A stretch of DNA of 44,082 nucleotides from an uncultured Ruminococcus sp. Its GTDB lineage: Bacteria; Bacillota; Clostridia; Oscillospirales; Ruminococcaceae. A program made the position numbers and the translations under genes. Each line of letters opens with the position of its first letter. The stretch's first letter is position 1. The DNA is taken from contig CADAGC010000014.1 in the NCBI GenBank assembly GCA_902787365.1, positions 1 to 44,082 of the forward strand. Direction: 5' to 3'. Positions 1 to 7,710 of the stretch are shown one piece after another. The notes beneath the pieces were generated by a model. The model did not search any database. It was not told where the DNA came from and saw only the letters and a list, made by a program, of their open reading frames with translations.

Positions 1-70
1 AACGCTCACTCGAAACGTAGTTAAATCGGGCAGAAACGGAAAAATTTACAATCAAACTCATATAATAGAG

Positions 71-99
71 TAGACAAATGCACGATTTTATGCTATAAT
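71..99 (+). promoter_or_regulatory. Sigma-A promoter of the GNAT gene
   Basis: TAGACA (71-76), a 17-base spacer and TATAAT (94-99) preceded by TGC, which makes an extended -10. The start codon of the acetyltransferase lies 30 bases further on, behind an AGGAG ribosome site. Confidence 0.7.
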
Positions 100-128
100 A
101 TCTGTATCAGAACATAGGAGAAACATAA

Positions 129-590
129 ATGATTATCAGACCAATAACAATATCTGAGCTGCCTATCCTAACACAGCTTTTTGACTACAACAACCCCACC
201 GAAATGATAGAGCAGAATGAACGGGACATGAACAGAGGCTCTATTGATATCTTTGTGATGTTCGATAATGACCGCCCTATCGGCGAGCTTCATGTTGCCT
301 ATGAAAGCGATGACGATCGAGCGGTCAAAGGCAAAAGGGCATACCTGTTTGCTTTTCGCATTCATGAGGATTATCAAGGGCGAGGATACGGCAAGCGGCT
401 TTTGCAGAGCGTCATTGATACTCTCACCGAGCAGGGCTATTATGAATTTACTGTCGGTGTAGAGGACGAGAACGACAGGGCAAGGCACATATATGACAGC
501 TTCGGATTTACAGAACTTATCGCCCGAAAGTATGAGGAATATCAGGGCAACGGGTACGAGTATGGTCTGTATTTGAAAAGGAATGTATGA
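129..590 (+). CDS. GNAT family N-acetyltransferase
   Basis: This 153-aa protein belongs to the GNAT superfamily, which moves an acetyl group from acetyl-CoA to an amine. The acetyl-CoA pyrophosphate-binding loop is visible as YQGRGYGKRL (around residues 83-92), followed by the usual helix. The C-terminal part carries ENDRARHIYDSFGF, the typical beta-strand and helix that close the CoA site, so the fold looks complete at normal family length. The start is supported by AGGAG about 9 bases upstream and a promoter at 71-99. The gene is followed by an unrelated 470-aa gene 61 bases later with its own ribosome site. The substrate (small molecule, antibiotic or protein N-terminus) cannot be read from the sequence. 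Confidence 0.88.
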   Translation: MIIRPITISELPILTQLFDYNNPTEMIEQNERDMNRGSIDIFVMFDNDRPIGELHVAYESDDDRAVKGKRAYLFAFRIHEDYQGRGYGKRLLQSVIDTLTEQGYYEFTVGVEDENDRARHIYDSFGFTELIARKYEEYQGNGYEYGLYLKRNV

Positions 591-651
591 ATAGAGATTT
601 GACATTCTCAGGTAATGTATCTATTATAAACAATGCGGGAAGGAGAAAGTT

Positions 652-2064
652 ATGGGCAGATTTTTCTCAACGATTCAAATAAAAAATAACGGCAGCAGGG
701 AACAATTTATAAATTCATTCTACAATATAATGAAAAAACGTGACCTTGAAGCTTGCTCTGAGGACGAAGCAAGTGTAAGCTATACTATTGCTTTTTCCGA
801 AAGCGGAAAATGGGTAACGCTTACCTCCGAGGTGTATATGGGCAGTCCTAAACAAGCCAAAGACGACGCTAAGCAGACAGCGGCAGAAATGAAAACAAGC
901 TGTTTCAGTATAGACGTTGTAGACAGCGATTGGGCGAACATTGAGCTTTATACCGGGACTGATATTCATGATACGGTAATTGTTGGACGCTCCGAGTTTC
1001 CCGATGATCCACCCAAAGGCAGGTGTGAATGCTGGGAGCCACTTTTAGTGTCGGGAAAAACGTGGGAACAGCTTTTTGAGATCTGGAATAAGAACGAGGT
1101 CTTTGTTGAGGACGCTTTGTGTGGAGCGGCATCTATGCTTGGAATAGAGCCGAAATATATGATCTCTGATTACGAGGACTTTAACGATACGGCTGACAAA
1201 GATACAAATGTTGTTTCGTTGTTTTTCAAAAAGAAAATTACTGCTATCAATAGCGGCGAGAAAAAGCTTACAATGAATGCGGCATTTAAACAGGTTTTCG
1301 GAGAAGCTCTTGAACCGTTGGGGTTTATTAAGGCAAAAACCAAATATCCCTATTATATACGCTTTGTTGATAACAGCTTTATTCAGATAATCGGTTTGAA
1401 GAAGGAAAAGGAAAATATATTCAATATAACGGCCGGTATCGCTACTATTTACAGACCTGAAATTGATCTTAACTGCAGTCCGAGAATGAATTGTAATTGG
1501 CTGATCGGCGTTTCAGAGATATATCAAAGATGTCATTTATATGATCATGACAAACAGTACAGAAACAGCATCATGCATTTTGGATTCAGATCATCTGAGA
1601 ATGAAAATATTATAAATGCATTTAAAAGAGCATTAGGAGAGGTAGAAAAATGGGTCTTGCCGGAGTTTGAAAAAATGCAGACATTATATGATGTGATAGA
1701 TTATCTGATTACTGTTTATATTCCCGGGCTTGACGTTTTCGGGCCTGACGTTCAGTTTTACAGGCACGTTAACGATCGTGATGGTTTATTCTGTTTTGAT
1801 CTTGATGACCCTTATGAAATTGCTGATAGAAGAGCTGAAAATTCAATTAAACAGATTTCATATGAAGCACAGAACAATAAAAATTTCACAGAAGCAGACT
1901 ACACCAAATTATGTGAGGAAATCAAGCAGAATAATAAAGAGAGAAAAGAATATATCGGTAATATTCTTAATAATAAGGATCTGTATGATGAGACTATGGC
2001 GGAGATAAAACAGAGAAAAGAAAAAAATATTGAAATTCTCAGGTCGTATAGGTTAAAAATTTAA
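652..2064 (+). CDS. Unrecognised two-part 470-aa protein
   Basis: I do not recognise this family. The start is well supported by GGAAGGAG just upstream. The protein has no signal peptide or membrane segment and looks cytoplasmic and acidic. It appears to be two halves: residues 1-190 (mixed alpha/beta, with a stretch rich in Trp, Asp and Cys near 100-140) and residues about 205-470, which begins with a segment resembling DUF4304-type proteins (a helix ending in PLGF, then strands). The C-terminal 60 residues are a charged, Lys/Glu/Asn-rich helix, perhaps a coiled coil. The second half of the gene is visibly more AT-rich than the first, which could mean fusion or transfer. The DUF4304 resemblance is a weak impression, not a match. 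Its neighbours give no functional clue. Confidence 0.75.
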   Translation: MGRFFSTIQIKNNGSREQFINSFYNIMKKRDLEACSEDEASVSYTIAFSESGKWVTLTSEVYMGSPKQAKDDAKQTAAEMKTSCFSIDVVDSDWANIELYTGTDIHDTVIVGRSEFPDDPPKGRCECWEPLLVSGKTWEQLFEIWNKNEVFVEDALCGAASMLGIEPKYMISDYEDFNDTADKDTNVVSLFFKKKITAINSGEKKLTMNAAFKQVFGEALEPLGFIKAKTKYPYYIRFVDNSFIQIIGLKKEKENIFNITAGIATIYRPEIDLNCSPRMNCNWLIGVSEIYQRCHLYDHDKQYRNSIMHFGFRSSENENIINAFKRALGEVEKWVLPEFEKMQTLYDVIDYLITVYIPGLDVFGPDVQFYRHVNDRDGLFCFDLDDPYEIADRRAENSIKQISYEAQNNKNFTEADYTKLCEEIKQNNKERKEYIGNILNNKDLYDETMAEIKQRKEKNIEILRSYRLKI

Positions 2065-2147
2065 CAGCGTTTTCTGTTAGAAAAGCTTTCAATACTGAGA
2101 GAACGAACTGACACCGCTCATACACGAAGAACGGAATGTGGATCGTT

Positions 2148-2184
2148 AGCGGCATACCTGCCATGTGTGGATATGCCGCTTTTT
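2148..2184 (+). terminator. Rho-independent terminator after the 470-aa gene
   Basis: A perfect 9-bp stem, AGCGGCATA with TATGCCGCT, is followed by five T. It ends transcription of the plus-strand genes about 85 bases after the stop codon. A weaker inverted repeat TAACAG/CTGTTA sits right at the stop codon. Confidence 0.8.
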
Positions 2185-2194
2185 ACATTTATAT

Positions 2195-2231
2195 AAAGAA
2201 AAGCACCCCGATGTAGAAACCATCGAGGCGC
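2195..2231 (-). terminator. Terminator of the S26-like peptidase gene
   Basis: On the minus strand an 11-bp stem (with two G-U pairs) and a 7-base loop are followed by TTTTCTTT. It lies 85 bases beyond the stop of the peptidase gene and faces the plus-strand terminator at 2148-2184. Confidence 0.75.
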
Positions 2232-2315
2232 ACTGATCCGCTGTTATTTGTCTGTTTTAGTTGTTAGTCAGCTTAAAAACTTCTGTGTGGCACTTGCCAT
2301 TATTGACTGCCTTTT

Positions 2316-2765
2316 TTATTTCGATATTTTTCTAATAAGCCGCTTTGCTCTCCTCTTTACAAAGCGCCAACCTCTGATGATAAACGCCCTCACAGGGAAT
2401 GCATCACACCAGATGTGAACATAGGCTTTGTATAGCGGGTCATTGACGGATATTTTCTTTCCCTTTCTTATTACAGCTGTGAGAACGCCTATTATGTGCC
2501 TGTCGGTTATGCCGTATTCTTTATAAGCTCTGTTATCGCCACAGATGACGTAGTCGTGTTTTCTGACTTCAAGTATACGGTGAAGCACATACTGCCCGCT
2601 GTCACGCTTATAGAGGGGCACATCATACTTTTTTAGCCTGCCCTTTGGCTTTTCTATAACAAGGAGAGTTTTGTTCTCGATTATCAGAGGAAACATACTG
2701 TCGCCCTGATTTGTGTATATGAGCTTGCCGTTCTTTTGTATCTCCTCTTCAAATGTTGACTTCAT
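2316..2765 (-). CDS. Small S24/S26-family (SipW-like) peptidase
   Basis: This 149-aa protein resembles the catalytic core of S26 signal peptidases. The box with the likely nucleophile is GDSMFPLI (Ser23). The region where bacterial leader peptidases carry the general-base Lys reads YVLHRIL with His62, as in SipW/ER-type enzymes. The conserved CGDN box follows at residues 75-78. There is no N-terminal membrane anchor. The C-terminus (residues 125-149) is very basic with aromatic residues and could bind membranes. I chose the ATG at 2765 rather than the one at 2786 because AGGGGAGA lies just upstream of it. Only a terminator separates the gene from tRNA-Leu, so it may be expressed by read-through. 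No obvious substrate gene or RiPP cluster is adjacent. Confidence 0.8.
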   Translation of the reverse strand: MKSTFEEEIQKNGKLIYTNQGDSMFPLIIENKTLLVIEKPKGRLKKYDVPLYKRDSGQYVLHRILEVRKHDYVICGDNRAYKEYGITDRHIIGVLTAVIRKGKKISVNDPLYKAYVHIWCDAFPVRAFIIRGWRFVKRRAKRLIRKISK

Positions 2766-2789
2766 GATCTCTCCCCTTTCAAACATACT

Positions 2790-2821
2790 AAAAAAAGCAC
2801 GCCCTTGCAGCGTGCTTTTTT
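2790..2821 (-). terminator. Terminator downstream of tRNA-Leu
   Basis: The hairpin GCACGC/GCGTGC is flanked on both sides by runs of A and T, so it can work in both directions. On the minus strand it directly follows the tRNA-Leu 3' end and lies about 15 bases before the ribosome site of the S26-like gene. Confidence 0.85.
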
Positions 2822-2824
2822 ATG

Positions 2825-2911
2825 TGGTGCCGCTGACCGGACTTGAACCGGTACGGTATTGCTACCGAGGGATTTTAAGTCCCTTGCGTCTGCCAATTTC
2901 GCCACAGCGGC
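2825..2911 (-). tRNA. tRNA-Leu (anticodon UAA), CCA encoded
   Basis: This is an 87-base class II tRNA with a long variable arm. The acceptor stem GCCGCTG pairs with CAGCGGC, the discriminator is A and CCA is encoded. The anticodon loop reads CTTAAAA, giving anticodon TAA. The T-loop GGTTCAAGTCC is canonical. A perfect consensus promoter lies immediately upstream (2928-2956). Confidence 0.97.
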
Positions 2912-2927
2912 AAAAATCAGTATATTT

Positions 2928-2956
2928 ATTATACTACCTTTTTCACCACTTGTCAA
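2928..2956 (-). promoter_or_regulatory. Consensus promoter of tRNA-Leu
   Basis: On the minus strand TTGACA (2951-2956), exactly 17 bases, then TATAAT (2928-2933). This is a full sigma-A match 17 bases before the mature tRNA 5' end. Confidence 0.93.
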
Positions 2957-3032
2957 GGGCTGAAAGCAAAAAAATCCAAAAAACGGGAGTTTTTGAAAAC
3001 TTATATACAAAATGTAAAATTTCAAAAAACTA

Positions 3033-3066
3033 TTTACTTGACGTGTGAGTTGTGATATAATATATA
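3033..3066 (+). promoter_or_regulatory. Promoter region of purA
   Basis: Two overlapping sigma-A readings are possible: TTTACT (3033-3038), 17 bases, TATAAT (3056-3061); or TTGACG (3038-3043), 17 bases, TATATA (3061-3066). Either gives a leader of about 50-60 bases. No purine riboswitch aptamer fits in that space. Confidence 0.7.
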
Positions 3067-3124
3067 AGTGATATGCCCGAAAATATCACACGGACATTTT
3101 TGATTTTTTGAACGGAGGATAAAT

Positions 3125-4417
3125 ATGGTAAGAGCGATCGTAGGCGCCAACTGGGGCGACGAGGGCAAGGGTAAAATTACCGATATGATGGCACAGGAGT
3201 CGGATATCATAATCAGATTCCAGGGCGGTGCCAATGCAGGACATACAATTGTTAACAACTACGGAAAGTTTGCACTTCACACTCTCCCGTCAGGCGTGTT
3301 TTACGGCCATACAACAAGCATTATAGGCAACGGCGTTGCTCTTAATGTACCTGTTCTTTTTGATGAGATAAAGGCAATAACAAAAGAGGGCGTGCCTATG
3401 CCCAAGATACTTATTTCTGACAGGGCACAGATGGTTATGCCCTACCACATACTTTTTGACCAGTATGAGGAGGAAAGGCTCGGCAAGGCAAGCTTCGGCT
3501 CTACAAAGAGCGGTATCGCACCCTTCTATTCCGATAAATATGCAAAGATAGGCTTCCAGGTGCAGGAGCTTTTTGATGAAGAGTCACTTAAGGCTCACAT
3601 CTCAAGAGTTGTCGTTCAGAAGAATGTTCTTCTCGAACACCTTTACCATAAGCCCAAGCTTGACGAGCAGGAGATATTTGACACCCTTATGCAGTATAAG
3701 GAAATGATAGAGCCTTATGTATGCGATGTTTCAGCATTTCTTGACAAGGCTATCAAGGATGGCAAGACCATACTCTTAGAGGGTCAGCTCGGTACTCTTA
3801 AAGATCCCGACCACGGCATCTATCCTATGGTAACATCTTCATCTACTCTTGCGGCATACGGCGCTATCGGCGCAGGCATACCGCCCTATGAGATAAAGCA
3901 GATAGTAACAGTCTGCAAGGCTTACTCTTCGGCAGTAGGCGCAGGCGCATTCGTTTCAGAGATATTCGGTGATGAGGCTGACGAGCTTAGAAGACGTGGC
4001 GGCGACGGCGGCGAATACGGCGCTACAACAGGCAGACCGAGACGTATGGGCTGGTTTGACTGCGTAGCTTCAAAGTATGGCTGCAGACTCCAGGGCACAA
4101 CAGACGTTGCATTCACAGTACTTGACGTTCTGGGCTATCTTGATAAGATCCCCGTTTGCGTGGGCTATGAGATAGACGGAGAAGTAACAACAGACTTCCC
4201 CACCACTACAAAGCTTGAAAAGGCTAAGCCCGTTATCAAGGTGCTTGACGGCTGGAAGAGCGACATCAGAGGCATCAAGAACTATGAAGACCTCCCCGAG
4301 AACTGCAAGAAGTACATAGAGTTCGTTGAGGAACATATCGGCTTCCCGATAACTATGGTATCTAACGGTCCCAAGAGAGAGGATATCATTTACAGAAAAA
4401 GCAAACTCAGCAAGTAA
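3125..4417 (+). CDS. purA: Adenylosuccinate synthetase
   Basis: PurA joins IMP and aspartate, using GTP, to make adenylosuccinate, the first step from IMP to AMP. The 430-aa length is normal. The N-terminal signature GANWGDEGKGK (residues 7-17) is the GTP-binding loop with the catalytic Asp. NAGHT (about 37-41) supplies the catalytic His. STKSGIAPFYSDK holds the IMP-binding segment, TTGRPRRMGWFD is the IMP/aspartate region and SNGPKRED is near the C-terminus. The start is fixed by CGGAGG 8 bases upstream. The gene is monocistronic, between its own promoter (3033-3066) and terminator (4431-4457). The other purine gene in the window, purL, is about 38 kb away. Confidence 0.98.
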   Translation: MVRAIVGANWGDEGKGKITDMMAQESDIIIRFQGGANAGHTIVNNYGKFALHTLPSGVFYGHTTSIIGNGVALNVPVLFDEIKAITKEGVPMPKILISDRAQMVMPYHILFDQYEEERLGKASFGSTKSGIAPFYSDKYAKIGFQVQELFDEESLKAHISRVVVQKNVLLEHLYHKPKLDEQEIFDTLMQYKEMIEPYVCDVSAFLDKAIKDGKTILLEGQLGTLKDPDHGIYPMVTSSSTLAAYGAIGAGIPPYEIKQIVTVCKAYSSAVGAGAFVSEIFGDEADELRRRGGDGGEYGATTGRPRRMGWFDCVASKYGCRLQGTTDVAFTVLDVLGYLDKIPVCVGYEIDGEVTTDFPTTTKLEKAKPVIKVLDGWKSDIRGIKNYEDLPENCKKYIEFVEEHIGFPITMVSNGPKREDIIYRKSKLSK

Positions 4418-4430
4418 TATGATATTATAT

Positions 4431-4457
4431 CGGTCGGGTGAATGCCCGGCCGTTTTT
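4431..4457 (+). terminator. Terminator of purA
   Basis: A 7-bp GC-rich stem (GGTCGGG with CCCGGCC, one G-U pair) and a 5-base loop are followed by TTTTT, 14 bases after the purA stop. Confidence 0.85.
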
Positions 4458-4467
4458 GCGTGATGTA

Positions 4468-4496
4468 TTGACTTTATCGCTTAAATCTGATAAGAT
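4468..4496 (+). promoter_or_regulatory. Promoter of the FN3-domain gene
   Basis: TTGACT (4468-4473), 17 bases, TAAGAT (4491-4496). The start codon is 30 bases downstream. Confidence 0.72.
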
Positions 4497-4526
4497 TGAA
4501 ATAGATAAATATCTGGAGGAAGAATA

Positions 4527-5555
4527 ATGAAAAGAATAATCACCGCCGCACTTGCGCTTACAATGCTCGGCTCGTCATTTATGCTGCCGAGTGCCGAGAG
4601 CTTTACGATATCACCTGCTGCTATAACAGCCGAAGCCGCCGACAAAGCCCCTGCCAAAGTCACAAGTGTAAAGGCAAGTGCCTTGACGGATACTACAGCA
4701 AAGCTCAGCTGGAAAAAAGTTTCGGGTGCTAAGGGCTACCGCATATATGTGTATGACAAGACGGCCAAGAAATATAAAAAACTCGCCACTCTTTCGGGCG
4801 GCAAGACAAGCTATACGCTCAAAGGCCTTAAAGAGGGCACTTCCTATAAATACAAGGTAAGAGCATACAAGAAAGCAAACGGCAAGACGAACTGGGGCAA
4901 ATCAAGCGCCGCTGTGAGCGTTAAGGCCAAAAGCTACACCCCCGCAAAAGTAACCGGTGTTGCAGCGACCGACATCGAGCAGAATTCAGCGACACTCATC
5001 TGGAGCAAGGCTTCAAACGCCAAGGGCTATCGCATTTACAGATATAACGAAGAGTCGGGCAAGTATGAAAAGTTCACCACCGTTTCAGGGGCTGACAATA
5101 CAAGCTATAGGCTGACATGGCTGACAGAGGGCAAGACATTCCGCTACAAGGTGCGTGCCTACAGCAAAGCAAACGGCAAGACCTACTGGGGAAAATCAAG
5201 CGATGAGTGCAAATTCACGACCAAAGAAGAGAGCCTGTCAAGCAAGCTGTGTGGAGAAGGAAGCTTCCGCTTTTACGACCTTTACGAATATGCCAAGAAA
5301 TATAACTGGATGATATCGGAAACAAAAGTCTTAAAGAAGACTGACAGCGAGTATGCGATATGCGGCAAGTTCACCGATTATCTTGTTATGGAGCCTTTTT
5401 ATATGATGACTACGGCGACCTTTGACAAAAATGGCGAGATCGTTGTAAGCTACTTCAGGTGCCCCACCTCCGACGGCTCTGACTATGACAGCATAAACAC
5501 ACCTACTACTTATAAAGGACTCAAAGAGTGCATTATAGCAAATGGTCATCTTTAA
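4527..5555 (+). CDS. Secreted protein with two fibronectin type III domains
   Basis: This 342-aa protein starts with a clear signal peptide: MKR, a hydrophobic core, and likely cleavage after AEA near residue 37. Two tandem FN3 domains follow (about 42-135 and 138-235). Each begins PAKVT, has a central core Trp (LSWKK, LIWSK), contains GYRIY, and ends with a KYKVRAY or RYKVRAY strand and a GKT-x-WGKSS loop. The repeats are clearly duplicates of each other. Residues 238-342 form a separate, Tyr- and Asp-rich C-terminal domain that I do not recognise. No sortase motif, dockerin or membrane anchor is visible. FN3 domains in gut Clostridia usually act as spacers or binding modules of extracellular proteins, so a surface or carbohydrate-related role is an inference. 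The start is supported by GGAGGAAG. Confidence 0.88.
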   Translation: MKRIITAALALTMLGSSFMLPSAESFTISPAAITAEAADKAPAKVTSVKASALTDTTAKLSWKKVSGAKGYRIYVYDKTAKKYKKLATLSGGKTSYTLKGLKEGTSYKYKVRAYKKANGKTNWGKSSAAVSVKAKSYTPAKVTGVAATDIEQNSATLIWSKASNAKGYRIYRYNEESGKYEKFTTVSGADNTSYRLTWLTEGKTFRYKVRAYSKANGKTYWGKSSDECKFTTKEESLSSKLCGEGSFRFYDLYEYAKKYNWMISETKVLKKTDSEYAICGKFTDYLVMEPFYMMTTATFDKNGEIVVSYFRCPTSDGSDYDSINTPTTYKGLKECIIANGHL

Positions 5556-5566
5556 ATAATACTGAT

Positions 5567-5595
5567 ACCCCCCGACTCGCTCGGGGGCATTTTTT
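5567..5595 (+). terminator. Terminator of the FN3-domain gene
   Basis: The stem CCCCGA/TCGGGG is followed by CATTTTTT, about 12 bases after the stop codon. Confidence 0.85.
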
Positions 5596-5624
5596 AACAA
5601 AATGTAAACTCTTCCGCAAATCTA

Positions 5625-5653
5625 TTGACATTCCTTTTGAAATTTGGTATAAT
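5625..5653 (+). promoter_or_regulatory. Consensus promoter of the tRNA-Gln pair
   Basis: TTGACA (5625-5630), 17 bases, TATAAT (5648-5653), with TGG just before the -10 as an extended element. It is one of the strongest promoters in the window and drives both tRNA-Gln genes. Confidence 0.93.
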
Positions 5654-5707
5654 ATAAAAGCTGTGAGAACAGTAAACAAACAATTGGGTGGGGCGATACC
5701 ATAACGC

Positions 5708-5783
5708 TGGGGTATAGCCAAGCGGTAAGGCAACGGACTTTGACTCCGTCATTTCGATGGTTCGAATCCATCTATCCCAACCA
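5708..5783 (+). tRNA. tRNA-Gln (anticodon UUG), CCA encoded
   Basis: A 76-base cloverleaf: acceptor stem TGGGGTA with TATCCCA (one G-U), D-arm with AAGCGGTAAGGC, anticodon stem-loop ACGGACTTTGACTCCGT with anticodon TTG, T-loop GGTTCGAATCC, discriminator A and encoded CCA. It is the first gene of a two-tRNA unit. Confidence 0.97.
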
Positions 5784-5795
5784 ACAAAGACTTAT

Positions 5796-5871
5796 TGGGG
5801 TGTCGCCAAGTGGTAAGGCAACGGACTCTGACTCCGTCATTCCGAAGGTTCGAATCCTTCCACCCCAGCCA
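5796..5871 (+). tRNA. tRNA-Gln (anticodon CUG), CCA encoded
   Basis: A 76-base cloverleaf very similar to the preceding tRNA and 12 bases after it. The anticodon loop reads CTCTGAC, giving anticodon CTG. The acceptor stem TGGGGTG pairs with CACCCCA, the discriminator is G and CCA is encoded. The two genes look like a duplication that diverged to read CAA and CAG codons. Confidence 0.97.
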
Positions 5872-5876
5872 ACAAA

Positions 5877-5907
5877 GTCCCGTAGCAATCGCTGCGGGGC
5901 TATTTTT
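5877..5907 (+). terminator. Terminator of the tRNA-Gln unit
   Basis: The 10-bp stem GTCCCGTAGC with GCTGCGGGGC (two G-U pairs) and loop AATC is followed by TATTTTTT. The following 200 bases up to the XRE gene hold no gene I can support. Confidence 0.88.
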
Positions 5908-6108
5908 TATGAAAGAATCAGTGTGACAGGGGCGCTGTTGTGTCCCCCCTGTTATTGACCTCTGCCAAAAGCCCCCTATCAGCGCCGTTTGCGGCCATGC
6001 TACAAAGCGTTGCAGCGATGCTACAGATAAATTCTTGCTATTATCCACAGGGTGTGATATGCTTAAGCCATAGAAAGGGGCTCACCCCAAAACAAAGGAG
6101 GAATCATT

Positions 6109-6693
6109 ATGACACTCGGAGAAAAAATCAAAGAAGCAAGAAAGACCGCAGGTCTGACACAAGAACAGCTGGCACAGAAGCTGATGATATCAAGGCAGGC
6201 TATAACAAAATGGGAATCTAACAAGGGGCTGCCCGATATTCAGAATCTCAAAGCGCTGGCAGAACTTCTGAATGTATCGGTAGACTATCTGCTTGATGAC
6301 GGGCAGTCGGCTGTCAAGACGATCATGCGTGAGAGTATCGACCTTGATAAGTACGGCAAGAAAGGCTTTAACGACAAGCGCAAGGATAAGCTTATGCGTG
6401 AGCGCTACCCCGAAGCCGAGATAATCTCTCTCATAGCAGACGCCACCACCAAAAGCGACAGGGTGATAGACAATATCATAGGCATTGTCGCAGATGCGCC
6501 GTTTGGCATACCAAAGGTCATAAGTCAAGTAAACAACATCGACAATGAGTATTACCTCGTAAATGACGGCGGCAGACAGCTTCTCGTGCTCGTGACAAGC
6601 GAGTTTATCGAGAGCAGAGAGCTTTCGGAGAAGGTAAATGATAAGAAATTCACCATAGGCGAGATAACATTTAAAAAGCTCAGAAAGATATAA
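6109..6693 (+). CDS. XRE-family transcriptional regulator
   Basis: This 194-aa protein has an N-terminal Cro/C1-type helix-turn-helix (residues 3-64). The recognition region SRQAITKWESNKGLPDIQNLKALAELL and the following VSVDYLLDD linker are textbook for the family. Residues 75-194 are a separate, mostly beta C-terminal domain, probably a ligand or dimer domain, that I do not recognise. A perfect AAGGAGG ribosome site fixes the start. It is a single-gene unit with its own terminator (6697-6726). It does not adjoin an obvious target, toxin or prophage gene, although the decayed kinase and CotH genes lie just downstream on the other side of that terminator. Confidence 0.93.
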   Translation: MTLGEKIKEARKTAGLTQEQLAQKLMISRQAITKWESNKGLPDIQNLKALAELLNVSVDYLLDDGQSAVKTIMRESIDLDKYGKKGFNDKRKDKLMRERYPEAEIISLIADATTKSDRVIDNIIGIVADAPFGIPKVISQVNNIDNEYYLVNDGGRQLLVLVTSEFIESRELSEKVNDKKFTIGEITFKKLRKI

Positions 6694-6696
6694 CAC

Positions 6697-6726
6697 AAAA
6701 GCGGTTCGTAATGAACCGCTTTTTTC
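6697..6726 (+). terminator. Terminator of the XRE regulator
   Basis: The stem AAAGCGGTTC with GAACCGCTTT and a 4-base loop is followed by a T run. It starts 4 bases after the stop codon. Confidence 0.9.
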
Positions 6727-6760
6727 ATATCTTCCCGCTTGTGAGATAGTATTTTTCAGG

Positions 6761-7710
6761 CTAAATCGGCAGCGAGACAAAGAAAGTATTGACCCCACCC
6801 TTGCTTTGCGCCCATATCTTTCCGCCGTGCTCTTTGATTATGCTGTCAGCGATAGACAGTCCTAACCCGTAACTCTGCCCGTCGTTTCTTGACTGGTCTG
6901 CCCGATAGAAGCGCTTGAAGATATTCTAACACTCTTCCTTTGAGAGCGAATCCCCACTCCCCGACACCGACAGTAATGCTTCCGAACTTTTGCGCTTAAG
7001 CATCACAGTCACCTTGCCAGCAGGGTCGGAATATTTGAGCGCATTGTCAAGAAGAATGTTTATCACCTGTCTTAGCTTTTCTTTATCACCAAGGGCTGTT
7101 ATGCCGTTATCAATATCCGATTCAAGCTGCATACCACTTTCAAAAAAACAACGGCTCAAAGGGCAGTATGCTGTCATTTATCAGCTTGCTTAAGTCAATA
7201 TCGGCAAGGCTTATCTGCGCTTTGTTGTCATCAAGCCTTGCAAGTTCCAATAGGCTCTCTACCAGTCCTCTCATTCGTTTAGAGGTTGAGAGGATATTTT
7301 TTGCCAGGTCTTTCCTGTTGCTTCCTTGATAGCTTTTATCATTCAGCATTTCCGCATTTGTCATAATGACAGTCAGCGGCGTTTTCAGCTCGTGTGATGC
7401 ATCAGCTATAAACTGCTTCTGCTCGTTCCAGGTCTTTTCAACAGACTTAGTTACCCATTTTAGCAAGCAACAGGCTGATAACAAAAAACACCGCATACCC
7501 TGTAAGACCAATGATGAGCGAGTTTCTGATAAGGCCGTTCATCATTGCCTTTTCGCTTGAAATATCTGCAAAAAAGATAGCCCTCATACGCCCGTCATCA
7601 GCCTTTAAAAAGCGTAGGTCATATTCAGGCAAAACGCCAATTTCTTCAGACGTTTCATCGGAGGCATTTACAAGCTCATGAAGAAGCTCTTTATCGGTGA
7701 GGTCATACGC
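6761..7710 (-). pseudogene. Sensor histidine kinase remnant
   Basis: Read on the minus strand, the parts of one histidine kinase line up in order but in different frames. First comes an extracytoplasmic stretch (about 7710-7560), then one membrane helix (around 7545-7470), the dimerisation box with FIADASHELKTPL (phosphoacceptor His, about 7390), the N box INILLDNALKYSD, and a G-box-like GLGLSI (around 6870-6850). Three lesions separate them: an extra A in an AAAA run near 7462 (SLLLAK to WVTKSVE), an extra T in a seven-T run near 7145 (PLFF to ESGMQ), and an in-frame TAG near 6926 (LSKEEC, stop, NIFKRFYRAD). The 5' end, including the first membrane helix, is missing. No response regulator is next to it. 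It would not make a working kinase as given. Confidence 0.9.

Noticed and set aside
3066-3124. Possible purine riboswitch before purA
   Set aside because: The leader is under 60 bases and lacks the three-way junction of the purine aptamer.
5708-5871. Tandem tRNA-Gln genes as an integration site for a mobile element
   Set aside because: No integrase, no repeated tRNA end and no phage genes are near; the flanking XRE gene alone is not evidence of an element.
5908-6108. GC-rich stretch with partial inverted repeats between the tRNA-Gln unit and the XRE gene, with a 93-codon frame
   Set aside because: No ribosome site, no stable long stem with a T run and no recognisable RNA or protein; I see nothing I can support.
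6190-6798. Long minus-strand open frame (202 codons) opposite the XRE regulator
   Set aside because: It is a shadow of the XRE gene, which has a clear HTH domain, ribosome site and terminator on the plus strand.
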